This document shows positions 8,032 through 16,753 of a stretch of 55,755 bases of DNA, piece after piece. The stretch is from JAEDES01 sp045649455 (GTDB taxonomy: Bacteria > Bacillota_I > Bacilli_A > RF39 > UBA660). Position numbers and translations under genes: made by a program. The notes under the pieces were generated by a model. The model did not search any database and was not told where the DNA came from. It saw only the letters and a list, made by a program, of their open reading frames with translations. How positions within the stretch are numbered: the first letter of the stretch is position 1; each line of letters opens with the position of its first letter. Location: NCBI GenBank assembly GCA_045649455.1, contig JAZRPV010000059.1:1-55755 (forward strand), given 5' to 3'.

Positions 8032-10972
8032 CATGATCTGTTAATTTAACACTTACTAGTTTTGAAACTCCTGATTCTTGCATTGTAATTCCATATAAAG
8101 TATTGGCATATTCCATTGTTTTCTTTTTATGGGTAATAATTAAGAATTGAGTTTTATTTTTATAATGATCTAGATATTTACCAAATTGTGATACATTGGC
8201 TTCATCTAGAGCAGCTTCTACTTCATCGAATAAACAGAATGGTACTGTTCTTACATTTAAAATTGCAAATAGAAGTGAGATTGCTGTAAGTGTTTTTTCT
8301 CCTCCTGATAGAAGTGAAATTGTTGTTAATTTCTTTCCTGGAGGGGAAGCAATTATATCTACTCCTGTTGTTAGTAAATCTGATGGATCTGTTAATTTTA
8401 AGTCTGCATGTCCACCTGAGAATAATTCTTTAAATACTTGTTGGAATTCTTGTCTTACTTTTTCAAATGTATGAGCGAATTCTTCTTTCATTACATCATC
8501 CATTTCATTCATTATTTCAAGTAATGTATCTTCTGCTTTTAGAAGGTCTTCTTTTTGACTTGATAAGAATTCATAACGAGTATTTACTCTTTCATATTCT
8601 TCAATAGCATCTAGATTTACCATACCAATACGTTTAATATTAGCTTTATATGTATTAACTTTTATTCTTGCTTCTTCTGGTTCAATATCTAAAACATATT
8701 CGTTTTTAGCACGTTCAAAAGTCATTTCATATTCAGAATTTAGAGTTTCTAACATACTATCTAATTTAACATCTAAACGATTTATATTAATTTCTAAATC
8801 ACGTGATGTTTTTTCAAGATTTCTTAGATTAGAATTTTTTAATTTATCTTGAGCTTGTTGTTCTTCTAATTTCATCTTTAAGATATCTATATCTTTTGAT
8901 AAAGAATTAATTTTCATTTGAATCTTTTCTTTTTCAGATGATTTTTCATGGAATAATTTAATTAATTCTTGTTCTTTATCACTAAGTGTATTATTAGACA
9001 TTAATTCTAATTGTTCCCACTCTTTTGTTGTTTGATCTAAAGATTCTTTTAAATCTCTTAGTTCATTATTTTTAGAATCAAAGTGTTCTTTTAAAGTTAC
9101 TTTTTCTTTTGATAAATCAAATGCTGTTTCTTCTAGTTTGGCGATTACTTTATTTAGTTCATTCAATTCTACTTTGATTTCTTTTAATTCTTGTTCTAGT
9201 AATTTTTGTTTTTCTTCTGTATGTTTTAATTCTTGTTTAATTACTATTACACTCTTAGTTTGATTTAGTGATCCTCCGGACATTGAACCACCTACATTTA
9301 CTACATCTCCATCTAATGTAACAATTTTATATCTATTGTTAATTAAACGAGATAGTCTTGTTGCAGCATCAATATCTGGTGATAAAAGTACTTGTCCTAA
9401 TTGATTTTCAATTATTGATTTATATTTTTTATCATATGAAAGTAAATCACTCATTACACCAATAAAGTCATTAGAACTTTTTAATGTATTTAGTGTTTCA
9501 TAGTCAACATATCTTTCCTTAATAATTGATAATGGGAAGAATGTTGCTCGACCTAAGTGATTATCTTTTAAATAATTAATTGCTTTTTTAGCAGAATCTT
9601 CATCAGATGTAATAATAAAATTCTTATTAGATGAGATTGCTATATTTAAAGCTTTAGTATATTTATCATCAATTGAAATAATATTTCCAATAGTGTTGTG
9701 AATTCCTGTTAGTGTAGTTGCTTTTAAAATACTTCTTACACTATTAGGCATATCTGCACCTTGTTCAATTTCTCTTTTTAAATTTTCTATTTTATGTTTA
9801 ATGGAAATAATATCTTGATCATGTTTAGAATAATCATTTGTTAACATGATTTTTCTTTGTTTTTCTGTTTGTACTTTTTTATCTAATTCTACTTGTTCAT
9901 CTTCTTTTTGTTTAGATGATATAACTATTTGATTTATATCTTCTTCTATTAAAGAAATATTTCCTTCTAATTTAGATTTCTTTTCTAGAAGTGTTCTTAT
10001 TTCTTCTTTTAATTCATTTTCTTCTTTTGTAGTTTTACTACGTTCTTTTAATAGATTTTTCTCTCCATTAATTTTTTCTACTTCTTGAGTAATTAGTAAT
10101 AATTCTCTATTTAGATTAGTTCTTTCTAATTCTAATTTTTCTAGGCGAGTATTATCTTCTAAGAATGCTACATCATTTTTAGATGTTTCGTTAGAGATTG
10201 TTACTATTTCTTTATCTATTTTTTCTTTCTTTTCTTTTTCTTGTTCTAAAATAGAATTAAAGTTTTCTATATCATACGCTAGTAAAGCTACTTCGTATTT
10301 ATCTAAGCCTTTTTTATTTTCTAAATATTCTTTAGCTTTTTCACTTTGATTTTTTAGTGGTTCTACTTGTACTTCAAGTTCTGAAATAATATCATTTACT
10401 CTATCAATATTATTATGAGTTCTATCCAATTTGCGAAGTGCTTCTTCTTTTCTTTTTTTATACTTTAAGATTCCTGCCGCTTCTTCAATAATTACTCTTC
10501 TATCGGCAGCAGAGTTTGATAGAATTCTATCTACTTCACCTTGTGAAATAATATTGAATGATTCTTTACCCATACCTGAATCCATTAATAGATTAGATAT
10601 ATCTTTTAAACGACATTTTTCATTGTTTAAATAATATTCATTTTCTCCACTACGATATACTCTTCTTTTGATTGATATTTCAGTATATGGTACTGTTAGG
10701 AAATGATCAGAATTATCAAATATTAATTCAACACTTGCTACGTTTAAGGGATTTCTACTTTTACTACCTGAGAAGATTACTTCTGACATTGAACCTTCAC
10801 CACGTAGAGATTTAACTGATTGTTCTCCTAATACCCAACGTACAGCATCAACTACATTACTTTTACCTGAACCATTAGGTCCAACAATACATGTAGTTTT
10901 ATCATCTAATTTTATATCAATTTTGTCTGCAAAGGATTTGAATCCTGTTGCGATTATTTCCTTTAAGTACAT
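8018..10972 (-). CDS. smc: SMC chromosome condensation ATPase (short form)
   Basis: ATPase of the condensin-like SMC-ScpAB complex that organises and segregates the chromosome. Walker A GPNGSGKS lies at about 31-38. A complete hinge runs roughly 405-570 with GGSMSGG at its end. The ABC signature LSGGEKTLTAI is near 888 and Walker B CLFDEVEAALDE near 915. At 984 aa it is about 200 residues shorter than typical bacterial SMC (about 1180). The loss is in the coiled-coil arms; head and hinge are intact. The ATG at 10972 follows AGGGTGA with five bases; an in-frame GTG three codons earlier overlaps the SD. A strong promoter lies just upstream. Confidence 0.93.
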   Translation of the reverse strand: MYLKEIIATGFKSFADKIDIKLDDKTTCIVGPNGSGKSNVVDAVRWVLGEQSVKSLRGEGSMSEVIFSGSKSRNPLNVASVELIFDNSDHFLTVPYTEISIKRRVYRSGENEYYLNNEKCRLKDISNLLMDSGMGKESFNIISQGEVDRILSNSAADRRVIIEEAAGILKYKKRKEEALRKLDRTHNNIDRVNDIISELEVQVEPLKNQSEKAKEYLENKKGLDKYEVALLAYDIENFNSILEQEKEKKEKIDKEIVTISNETSKNDVAFLEDNTRLEKLELERTNLNRELLLITQEVEKINGEKNLLKERSKTTKEENELKEEIRTLLEKKSKLEGNISLIEEDINQIVISSKQKEDEQVELDKKVQTEKQRKIMLTNDYSKHDQDIISIKHKIENLKREIEQGADMPNSVRSILKATTLTGIHNTIGNIISIDDKYTKALNIAISSNKNFIITSDEDSAKKAINYLKDNHLGRATFFPLSIIKERYVDYETLNTLKSSNDFIGVMSDLLSYDKKYKSIIENQLGQVLLSPDIDAATRLSRLINNRYKIVTLDGDVVNVGGSMSGGSLNQTKSVIVIKQELKHTEEKQKLLEQELKEIKVELNELNKVIAKLEETAFDLSKEKVTLKEHFDSKNNELRDLKESLDQTTKEWEQLELMSNNTLSDKEQELIKLFHEKSSEKEKIQMKINSLSKDIDILKMKLEEQQAQDKLKNSNLRNLEKTSRDLEININRLDVKLDSMLETLNSEYEMTFERAKNEYVLDIEPEEARIKVNTYKANIKRIGMVNLDAIEEYERVNTRYEFLSSQKEDLLKAEDTLLEIMNEMDDVMKEEFAHTFEKVRQEFQQVFKELFSGGHADLKLTDPSDLLTTGVDIIASPPGKKLTTISLLSGGEKTLTAISLLFAILNVRTVPFCLFDEVEAALDEANVSQFGKYLDHYKNKTQFLIITHKKKTMEYANTLYGITMQESGVSKLVSVKLTDHEEVL

Positions 10973-10991
10973 ATCTTTCACCCTACTTGTA

Positions 10992-11020
10992 ATTATACTA
11001 TAAAAGAGGTTTTAATACAA
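10992..11020 (-). promoter_or_regulatory. Sigma-A promoter for smc
   Basis: On the minus strand, TTGTAT (11015-11020), 17 bp, TATAAT (10992-10997). Confidence 0.7.
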
Positions 11021-11029
11021 ATAATTTCT

Positions 11030-11857
11030 TTATTTTTCAAGGTTTTCACTTAATAAGTCACTTAATGTTAGAAAATTATATCCTTTAGATTTTATATATA
11101 AAATACTTGTAGATAGACTTTCATATATTTGGTTGTTTATTGGTACTAAAATTATTGATGAATTAGATAAGTTGTTTTTAAGTTCTTTATAGGGATCTTT
11201 TTTTATTATAATTGTTGGACTTATGGTATGAAGTTTTAACTTTTTACAAAGATTAATTATATTATTATTATCTTCTAAACAATATTTAGGAGATTTATTT
11301 GTTTTATATGATAAGTATGATAAGGCTGACGAGAATGTTATTTCATCAATCGTATTGTTATAACTTAGTAATTCTATTTGATGATTAGATAAATTATTTA
11401 TATTATTATTTTCTATATATAATCCATCTATAAAGAAAGTTACTTGAATATTGTGATAATTTAGAATACTTAGTAATTTATTTATATTAGTATCTTTTTC
11501 TACTTTGAATATTAATGATATATTTTTATTTTCTTTGTTACCTGAAGTGATTAATTTATCATAGTTATCATCTATAGAAATAGTTGGTTTTATTTCTTTT
11601 AGAACTGTTAATGCTTCATTGTAAGTACCATATTGTTTCATCTTGGTATATGTTTTTTCTAAGTCTACTTCTTTACCTTGTTTTCCTGGTATTATTGTAT
11701 TTTCTTTTACTATTGCATTTACTGATTTTATTTCAAACTTATTTTTATTTTTTATTATTTCTTTCATTAGAGGATCTTGATTTCTGATAATACTTATAGA
11801 TTTATTTGTATAAAAAAATGAAAATAAAAGTAGAATTATTATTAATAATTTTTTCAT
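11030..11857 (-). CDS. Degenerate polysaccharide-deacetylase-like exported protein
   Basis: 275-aa protein with an N-terminal signal peptide or anchor (KKLLIIILLLFSFFYT). A NodB-like deacetylase fold is recognisable from ISLIFKVEK, NIQVTFFIDG and the closing KGYNFLTLSDLL. In active enzymes the first motif is TFDDG and a later motif is HxxxH. Here both metal-binding sets are missing, so it should be catalytically dead if the fold call is right. The ATG at 11857 follows AGGTGAT; more upstream codons lack an SD. It lies between pnp and smc. It may bind glycan or wall polymer instead of deacetylating it. Confidence 0.55.
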   Translation of the reverse strand: MKKLLIIILLLFSFFYTNKSISIIRNQDPLMKEIIKNKNKFEIKSVNAIVKENTIIPGKQGKEVDLEKTYTKMKQYGTYNEALTVLKEIKPTISIDDNYDKLITSGNKENKNISLIFKVEKDTNINKLLSILNYHNIQVTFFIDGLYIENNNINNLSNHQIELLSYNNTIDEITFSSALSYLSYKTNKSPKYCLEDNNNIINLCKKLKLHTISPTIIIKKDPYKELKNNLSNSSIILVPINNQIYESLSTSILYIKSKGYNFLTLSDLLSENLEK

Positions 11858-11891
11858 GTTATCACCTAGAAAAGTATATGTTTTGGACAAT

Positions 11892-11919
11892 AAAAAAAGT
11901 ATCCTTTTGGATACTTTTT
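11892..11919 (-). terminator. Terminator of pnp
   Basis: AAAAAGTATCC pairs with GGATACTTTTT around a 4-base loop. It directly follows the pnp stop on the minus strand and ends in a T-run. Confidence 0.85.
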
Positions 11920-11920
11920 A

Positions 11921-14104
11921 TTATTCAGTTACTTCAACTGGTTCTTCAGTTTTTTCTTCTTTTTTCTTTGGTTTTGGAAGTGCTTCTTTTCTTGAGAAGT
12001 TTTGTCTTCCTTTTTTATCTGGACCTTGTGCTTTAACGATGATTTCATCACCTAATTGAACTACATCTTCTACTTTTTCTACTCTATCATGTGATAATTG
12101 AGAGATGTGTACTAGTCCTTCGCATCCTGGCCATAATTGTACGAAACATCCGAATTCTTCAATTTTTACAACTTTTGCATCATAGATTTTTCCTACTTCT
12201 ACTTCTCTTACTACTTCTTCAATCATTTGTCTTGTTCTATCAATGATTTCTTGATCAGTATGGTAAATGATAACTCTTCCGTCATCTTCTAAATCTACTT
12301 TAACAGCATTTACATTTGTAACTTCTGTAACATTAGATGCTTCACAAATAATTTTTGTAATCATTTCTCCACCACGTCCGATTACTTCTTTAATCTTATT
12401 AGGATTAATCATGAATGTAACCATCTTTGGTGCATATTTAGAAACTTCTTTACGAGGTTCTGCGATTTGATTTTTAATTGTATCTAAGATTTCTAAACGA
12501 GCTTTTTTAGCTTGTGCTAAAGCTTCTCTTAATATATCTTCAGTAATTCCTGAAATTTTGATATCCATTTGTAGTGCAGTAATTCCGTCTTTTGTTCCTG
12601 CTACTTTGAAGTCCATATCTCCTAAGTGGTCTTCCATACCTTGGATATCAGTTAAAATAATATAATCATCTCCGTGTGTAATTAATCCCATAGCGATTCC
12701 TGCAACTGGAGCTTTAATTGGAACTCCTGCAGCCATTAATGACATACATCCAGCACAGATTGATGCTTGTGATGATGAACCATTTGATTCTAAGATTTCA
12801 GATACTACACGTATTGTGTATGGGAATTCATCTTCAGATGGAATAACTTGAGCTAAAGCTTTTTCTCCTAAAGCTCCATGTCCGATTTCACGACGACCTG
12901 GTGCTCCATATCTTCCTGTTTCTCCTACTGAGAATTGTGGGAAGTTATAATGTAACATAAATCTCTTTTGGTCTTCCATTCCTAAACCATCAATAATTTG
13001 ATGTTCATTTAAAGCTCCTAGAGTTGTTACTGATAAAGCTTGAGTTTCTCCACGAGTGAATAATGCTGAACCATGAGTTCTTGGAAGTAAATCAATATCT
13101 GTTGATAATGGTCTAATTTCATCCATTTGTCTTCCGTCTGCTCTTTGTTTTTCTTTAACAACGATACTTCTGAATAAATCATATTCAACATCTGAAACTA
13201 CCATGTTAACTTTAACTAGTAATTCTTTTAATTCATCTTCTTTTAATTTATCTTCATTTTCTGATTTGTATAATTCAATCATTTCTTCTTTTACAGCATC
13301 GATTGCAGCATATTTTTCAAGTTTATCTTTAATACGTAATGCTTCATCCATCTTATCTGTTGCTAATTCTTTAACTCTATCAATGATTTCTTGTTCTGGA
13401 ACTAGTGTTTCATATTCCATTTTTTCTTCACCGATTTCAGCGATGATTTCTTCTTGGAATGCGATTAATTCTTTAATAGCTTCATGTCCAAACATTAATG
13501 CTTCTAACATAACATCTTCTGTTACTTGTTTTGCACTTGATTCAACCATGTTAATTGCATCTTTTGTTCCTGCTACTGTTAATTCTAATTCAGAAACTTC
13601 TAATTGTTCTGGAGTTGGGTTAATTACTAATTCTCCATTAACTCTACCAACTTTAACTCCAGCGATTGGTCCATTGAATGGAATTTTTGAAATTGATACT
13701 GCTAGAGATGATGCAAACATTGCTGTTAATTCAGGAGAGCATTCTTGATCTACTGATAATACAGTTGAAATGATTTGTACTTCATTTTTAAATCCTTCTG
13801 GGAATAATGGACGCATTGGACGGTCAATCATTCTTGCTGCTAAAGTAGCTGCTTCGCTAGCACGTCCTTCTCTTTTGATAAATCCACCTGGAATTTTTCC
13901 TACTGAGTAAAGTTTTTCTTGATAATTTACTGTTAGTGGGAAAAAGTCTGATAGTAAGTTAACATTCTTACTTACTACTGAAGCTGTTAAGATTACTGTA
14001 TCATTATATCTAACTAATACTGAACCATCAGCTTGTTTTGCTAGTTCTCCATGTTCTACGATTAATTTACGACCATGAAAATCTAATTCAAATACTTTCT
14101 TCAT
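11921..14104 (-). CDS. pnp: Polynucleotide phosphorylase
   Basis: 3'-to-5' phosphorolytic exoribonuclease and RNA-degradosome component. The 727 aa hold two RNase PH-like domains separated by an alpha-helical domain, then a KH domain with VIGRGGEMI (about residues 560-570) and an S1 domain (IYDAKVVKIEEFGCFVQL). A Lys/Glu-rich tail ends the protein. The length is normal. It lies directly downstream of rpsO, a conserved order, though here a terminator and a separate promoter lie between them. Confidence 0.96.
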   Translation of the reverse strand: MKKVFELDFHGRKLIVEHGELAKQADGSVLVRYNDTVILTASVVSKNVNLLSDFFPLTVNYQEKLYSVGKIPGGFIKREGRASEAATLAARMIDRPMRPLFPEGFKNEVQIISTVLSVDQECSPELTAMFASSLAVSISKIPFNGPIAGVKVGRVNGELVINPTPEQLEVSELELTVAGTKDAINMVESSAKQVTEDVMLEALMFGHEAIKELIAFQEEIIAEIGEEKMEYETLVPEQEIIDRVKELATDKMDEALRIKDKLEKYAAIDAVKEEMIELYKSENEDKLKEDELKELLVKVNMVVSDVEYDLFRSIVVKEKQRADGRQMDEIRPLSTDIDLLPRTHGSALFTRGETQALSVTTLGALNEHQIIDGLGMEDQKRFMLHYNFPQFSVGETGRYGAPGRREIGHGALGEKALAQVIPSEDEFPYTIRVVSEILESNGSSSQASICAGCMSLMAAGVPIKAPVAGIAMGLITHGDDYIILTDIQGMEDHLGDMDFKVAGTKDGITALQMDIKISGITEDILREALAQAKKARLEILDTIKNQIAEPRKEVSKYAPKMVTFMINPNKIKEVIGRGGEMITKIICEASNVTEVTNVNAVKVDLEDDGRVIIYHTDQEIIDRTRQMIEEVVREVEVGKIYDAKVVKIEEFGCFVQLWPGCEGLVHISQLSHDRVEKVEDVVQLGDEIIVKAQGPDKKGRQNFSRKEALPKPKKKEEKTEEPVEVTE

Positions 14105-14128
14105 AAACTACCTCTTTCTTATAATACA

Positions 14129-14157
14129 ATTATATCGTTATATTCTTTGCTTTGCAA
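14129..14157 (-). promoter_or_regulatory. Sigma-A promoter for pnp
   Basis: On the minus strand, TTGCAA (14152-14157), 17 bp, TATAAT (14129-14134), close upstream of the pnp start. Confidence 0.65.
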
Positions 14158-14173
14158 ACTGTCTTTTTTTAAT

Positions 14174-14200
14174 AAAAAAAGACACTAAAAATAAGTGTCT
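14174..14200 (-). terminator. Terminator of rpsO
   Basis: On the minus strand, AGACACT pairs with AGTGTCT, followed by seven T. Confidence 0.85.
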
Positions 14201-14207
14201 ACTTTGA

Positions 14208-14477
14208 TTATTTTCTTAATCCTAATTTTTTGATTACTTCACGGTAACTTTGGATATCTTTTTTAGCTAAGTAAGCTAACATATTTTTACGTTGTCCTAC
14301 TTTCTTTAATAATCCTCTACGTGAATGATAATCATGAGTGTGTTCTTTTAAGTGATCAGTTAAATCATTGATTTCTTTAGTAAGAATAGCGATTTGTACT
14401 TCTGCACTTCCTGTATCTTTTTCACTCTTAGCAAATTCTTTTACGATTATTGCTTTTTCTTCTTTTGTTAATGCCAT
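14208..14477 (-). CDS. rpsO: 30S ribosomal protein S15
   Basis: Primary 16S rRNA-binding protein that helps form the central domain and the 30S-50S bridge. From the ATG at 14477 the product is 89 aa, exactly the usual S15 length. It contains the conserved HTHDYHSRRGLLKKVGQRK block. The start follows AAAGGAAG at seven bases. An in-frame ATG at 14495 would add six residues without a good SD. A leader of about 75 nt precedes it, where S15 autoregulatory RNA structures are found in other bacteria. Confidence 0.97.
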   Translation of the reverse strand: MALTKEEKAIIVKEFAKSEKDTGSAEVQIAILTKEINDLTDHLKEHTHDYHSRRGLLKKVGQRKNMLAYLAKKDIQSYREVIKKLGLRK

Positions 14478-14561
14478 ATTAACACTTCCTTTCATTATAT
14501 GTCCACCAAAACTAAGTAAAAAGTCGGAATATCTTTAAACCTGGTATTGGCAAGTAATTGT

Positions 14562-14590
14562 ATTATACTATGGATTTGTTGTTTTGACAA
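14562..14590 (-). promoter_or_regulatory. Sigma-A promoter for rpsO
   Basis: On the minus strand, TTGTCA (14585-14590), 17 bp, TATAAT (14562-14567). The leader from here to 14478 may hold an S15 control element, but I could not identify a specific fold. Confidence 0.75.
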
Positions 14591-14641
14591 GTTTTTCTTT
14601 TATTTTTCATATATTTATAGTATATTTAAGATGGTGATTAT

Positions 14642-15328
14642 ATGAAGAATATAGAGAAAAATCTAATTAGTTGGGGAAAAGTATTATTAATATTTTTATT
14701 ATTTAATTATAGTTGGTTATTTCAATTAATACCAGTATTTTTATTTAATATAAGCTTAGATAATATAAGCGGTTCTACTAATGTTTTACTTAGTGCTTTT
14801 AGTAGTTGTATGATGGCATTTATATTATTCTTTATATATAGAAAAAGTATTAGAGAGGAAGCAAAACATTTCTTTAAGAACTTTTGGGATTGTTTTGATA
14901 TAGGAATTGTTAGTTGGACTGTTGGTTTAGTTATAATGGTTGCTTCAAATATCTTAATAAGCACTTTATTTGATGCTGGTGTTGCTGGGAACGAACAAAG
15001 TGTTCAAAGTATGATAGCTTCACTTCCTTGGATAATGGTTATTAATGCAGGTTTCCTTGCTCCTATAGTTGAAGAGATTGTATTTAGAAAAAGTTTTGCT
15101 CATTTAATAAAAAATAAAATTATTTATGTAATTATTTCAGGATTTATATTTGGTCTTGCTCATGTATCAGGAAATATTAATTCTTGGGTAGATTATTTAT
15201 TTATAATACCTTATGGTGCATTAGGAAGTTGCTTTGCATTTAGTTATGTTAAAACTAAAAGTATTCTAACACCTATTATGTTTCATATGATTCATAATAC
15301 AGTATTAGTACTTATATCAATTTTATAG
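14642..15328 (+). CDS. CPBP-family intramembrane protease (CAAX/Abi-like)
   Basis: 228-aa membrane protein with about six to seven helices. It has the three CPBP motifs: EEIVFRK (about 142-148), FGLAHVSGN and FHMIHN, whose Glu and His residues bind the catalytic metal. Bacterial members process or protect against peptides such as bacteriocins, or act in surface-protein processing; the role here is unknown. Its ATG has GGTGATT upstream. A tight terminator overlaps its stop codon, so it is a single-gene unit divergent from rpsO. Confidence 0.85.
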   Translation: MKNIEKNLISWGKVLLIFLLFNYSWLFQLIPVFLFNISLDNISGSTNVLLSAFSSCMMAFILFFIYRKSIREEAKHFFKNFWDCFDIGIVSWTVGLVIMVASNILISTLFDAGVAGNEQSVQSMIASLPWIMVINAGFLAPIVEEIVFRKSFAHLIKNKIIYVIISGFIFGLAHVSGNINSWVDYLFIIPYGALGSCFAFSYVKTKSILTPIMFHMIHNTVLVLISIL

Positions 15329-15348
15329 AAGCTTAGGCTTCTTTTTTT
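15327..15348 (+). terminator. Terminator of the CPBP protease gene
   Basis: AGAAGC-TTAG-GCTTCT followed by seven T. The stem begins inside the stop codon. Confidence 0.9.
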
Positions 15349-15352
15349 ATAC

Positions 15353-15379
15353 ATAAAAAAAGATGTATTTCTACATCTT
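15353..15379 (-). terminator. Terminator for the GVRPVI-domain protein gene
   Basis: On the minus strand, AAGATGTA-GAAA-TACATCTT followed by a T-run. It lies about 130 bp past the stop codon of the gene at 15512. Confidence 0.8.
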
Positions 15380-15393
15380 ATAAAGCAAATTTT

Positions 15394-15529
15394 ATTAAAT
15401 TTTGAAATTTCAATTAGGGAATTTTTTCTACAAAGTCTCCCTTGTACCGTTCTCCCACGACCAGGAAAAACTTTTTTAGATACCTCTTGTACTTCTAATT
15501 CAATTTAATTTCTAGAAATTAAATTTTGA
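15394..15529. repeat. 12-bp direct repeats around a GC-richer noncoding segment, with a 24-bp palindrome
   Basis: ATTAAATTTTGA occurs at 15394-15405 and again at 15518-15529, the last copy inside the end of the coding region. The bases between include a GC-richer block (about 15437-15475) unlike its surroundings. A perfect AT-rich 24-bp palindrome centred on CTAG spans 15502-15525 and includes the stop codon. This looks like an insertion or exchange of a 3' cassette. Confidence 0.6.
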
Positions 15530-16645
15530 GATGATTATAACTGGGCGAACACCGAAAGCAGCATCATTGTAACACATAGTCCAGACGATATTACCCATAT
15601 GATTTACAAGTTTTACAGATTCAGAAGTGCCACCAAGAGTCTCCCCAGACCAGTATGATGTTCTATAAACCCATGATGGAGCTGATTTACAACTTGTATC
15701 ACTACATCCTAATGCATTTAATTCTTCCATCTTTATTAAACGGACATCCTCTATTTCTACTCCTTGATTTTCTAAATATGCTTTATAGTTTTCTACATAA
15801 TTATAAATAATCGAATTACTATCATATACATATGTGTTTTCAGTTACACTTCCCCAATATCCAGATGATGAAAACGCTACTGTTGGTGCACTACTACTTT
15901 GTTTTGGTGTAGTATCAGTTGTAATATTCATTTTGGCAAGCATTGTCACACTATTTTCATCACTAGACATAACATAAAAACATTCTTTTCCAATACATAC
16001 TTCATCACTTGTTTTAGTTCCATCACCACTAACAACTTTTATTAATTTACCATTATTTTCAATAGAAACATTTTCACTATTACCATCACTTTGTACATAA
16101 TTAACTGTAAATGATAAATTTAGTGTTTCTGATGTAGTTGGTAAATCTAATGCACTAATATCTTTTCTAAATTCTACTCTTACTTTTAATCTTACAAATG
16201 AATTTTTTGATACTAATTGTTTAGTACTAATTGATTCTCCATTTTGATACTCAATAATATAATTTAAATATTTTGCTTGAGTTTCTGTTAATGTAGGTGT
16301 TTTTGTAACATTATCAATCATCGCATCAATACTACCATCATTCACTACATCAATTGTAAACTCATAAAAGTCTCCTGGAGTATTTAATGTTGTTGAAAAT
16401 GATGCAGTTGTTGGAGTTGTAATAGATGGAGTTGTTCCACTTACACTGCCACTTGTAACTTTTACATTATCTAAATGTATATCCCAGGTAGATGCTACTA
16501 CTTCTGCATTACCTTGAATATTTAAAGTAACGCTTAAAGCTGCATATACTATTGTTAATGAAAATATAGAAAATAATACTATACTTAAAATCATATATAA
16601 TATTTTTCTATCTCTACTAAAAAAAGTTTTTAATTTACCTTTCAT
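15512..16645 (-). CDS. Secreted surface protein with C-terminal GVRPVI domain
   Basis: 377-aa exported protein. The N-terminus is a signal or anchor helix ending SLTIVYAALS, followed by a beta-rich domain like TasA/camelysin-type surface proteins (residues about 40-195). The C-terminal half (about 205-377) carries RLIKMEELNALG, PSW, YW and the closing FGVRPVIIIS, a pattern shared with the protein at 28055-28972. Two short Cys pairs (CIGKEC, CSDTSC) could form disulfides. Codons near the 3' end (CGC, GGG, GTC) are unusual for this genome. The function is unknown; a ligand-binding, lectin-like role is inferred from the domain type. Confidence 0.6.
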   Translation of the reverse strand: MKGKLKTFFSRDRKILYMILSIVLFSIFSLTIVYAALSVTLNIQGNAEVVASTWDIHLDNVKVTSGSVSGTTPSITTPTTASFSTTLNTPGDFYEFTIDVVNDGSIDAMIDNVTKTPTLTETQAKYLNYIIEYQNGESISTKQLVSKNSFVRLKVRVEFRKDISALDLPTTSETLNLSFTVNYVQSDGNSENVSIENNGKLIKVVSGDGTKTSDEVCIGKECFYVMSSDENSVTMLAKMNITTDTTPKQSSSAPTVAFSSSGYWGSVTENTYVYDSNSIIYNYVENYKAYLENQGVEIEDVRLIKMEELNALGCSDTSCKSAPSWVYRTSYWSGETLGGTSESVKLVNHMGNIVWTMCYNDAAFGVRPVIIISKFNF

Positions 16646-16724
16646 ACTTTATACTCCTTATATTTTAATTTTATCATATATAGTTGTAATGTAAATATTA
16701 TTGATTTTTTTTAAATTAATTTTA

Positions 16725-16753
16725 CAAAAAAAGCGTTATGATTGGAATAACAC
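16725..16753 (-). terminator. Terminator of the ABC exporter operon
   Basis: On the minus strand, GTGTTAT pairs with ATAACGC (one G-T pair, loop of 7), followed by seven T. It includes the permease stop codon. Confidence 0.8.

Noticed and set aside
14478..14560. Defined S15-binding riboregulator in the rpsO leader
   Set aside because: The leader length fits, but I could not find a convincing conserved fold by eye.
15394..15680. Diversity-generating retroelement
   Set aside because: The target-like C-terminus and odd 3' region are suggestive, but no reverse transcriptase or template repeat is in the window, so I only report it as a possible cassette.
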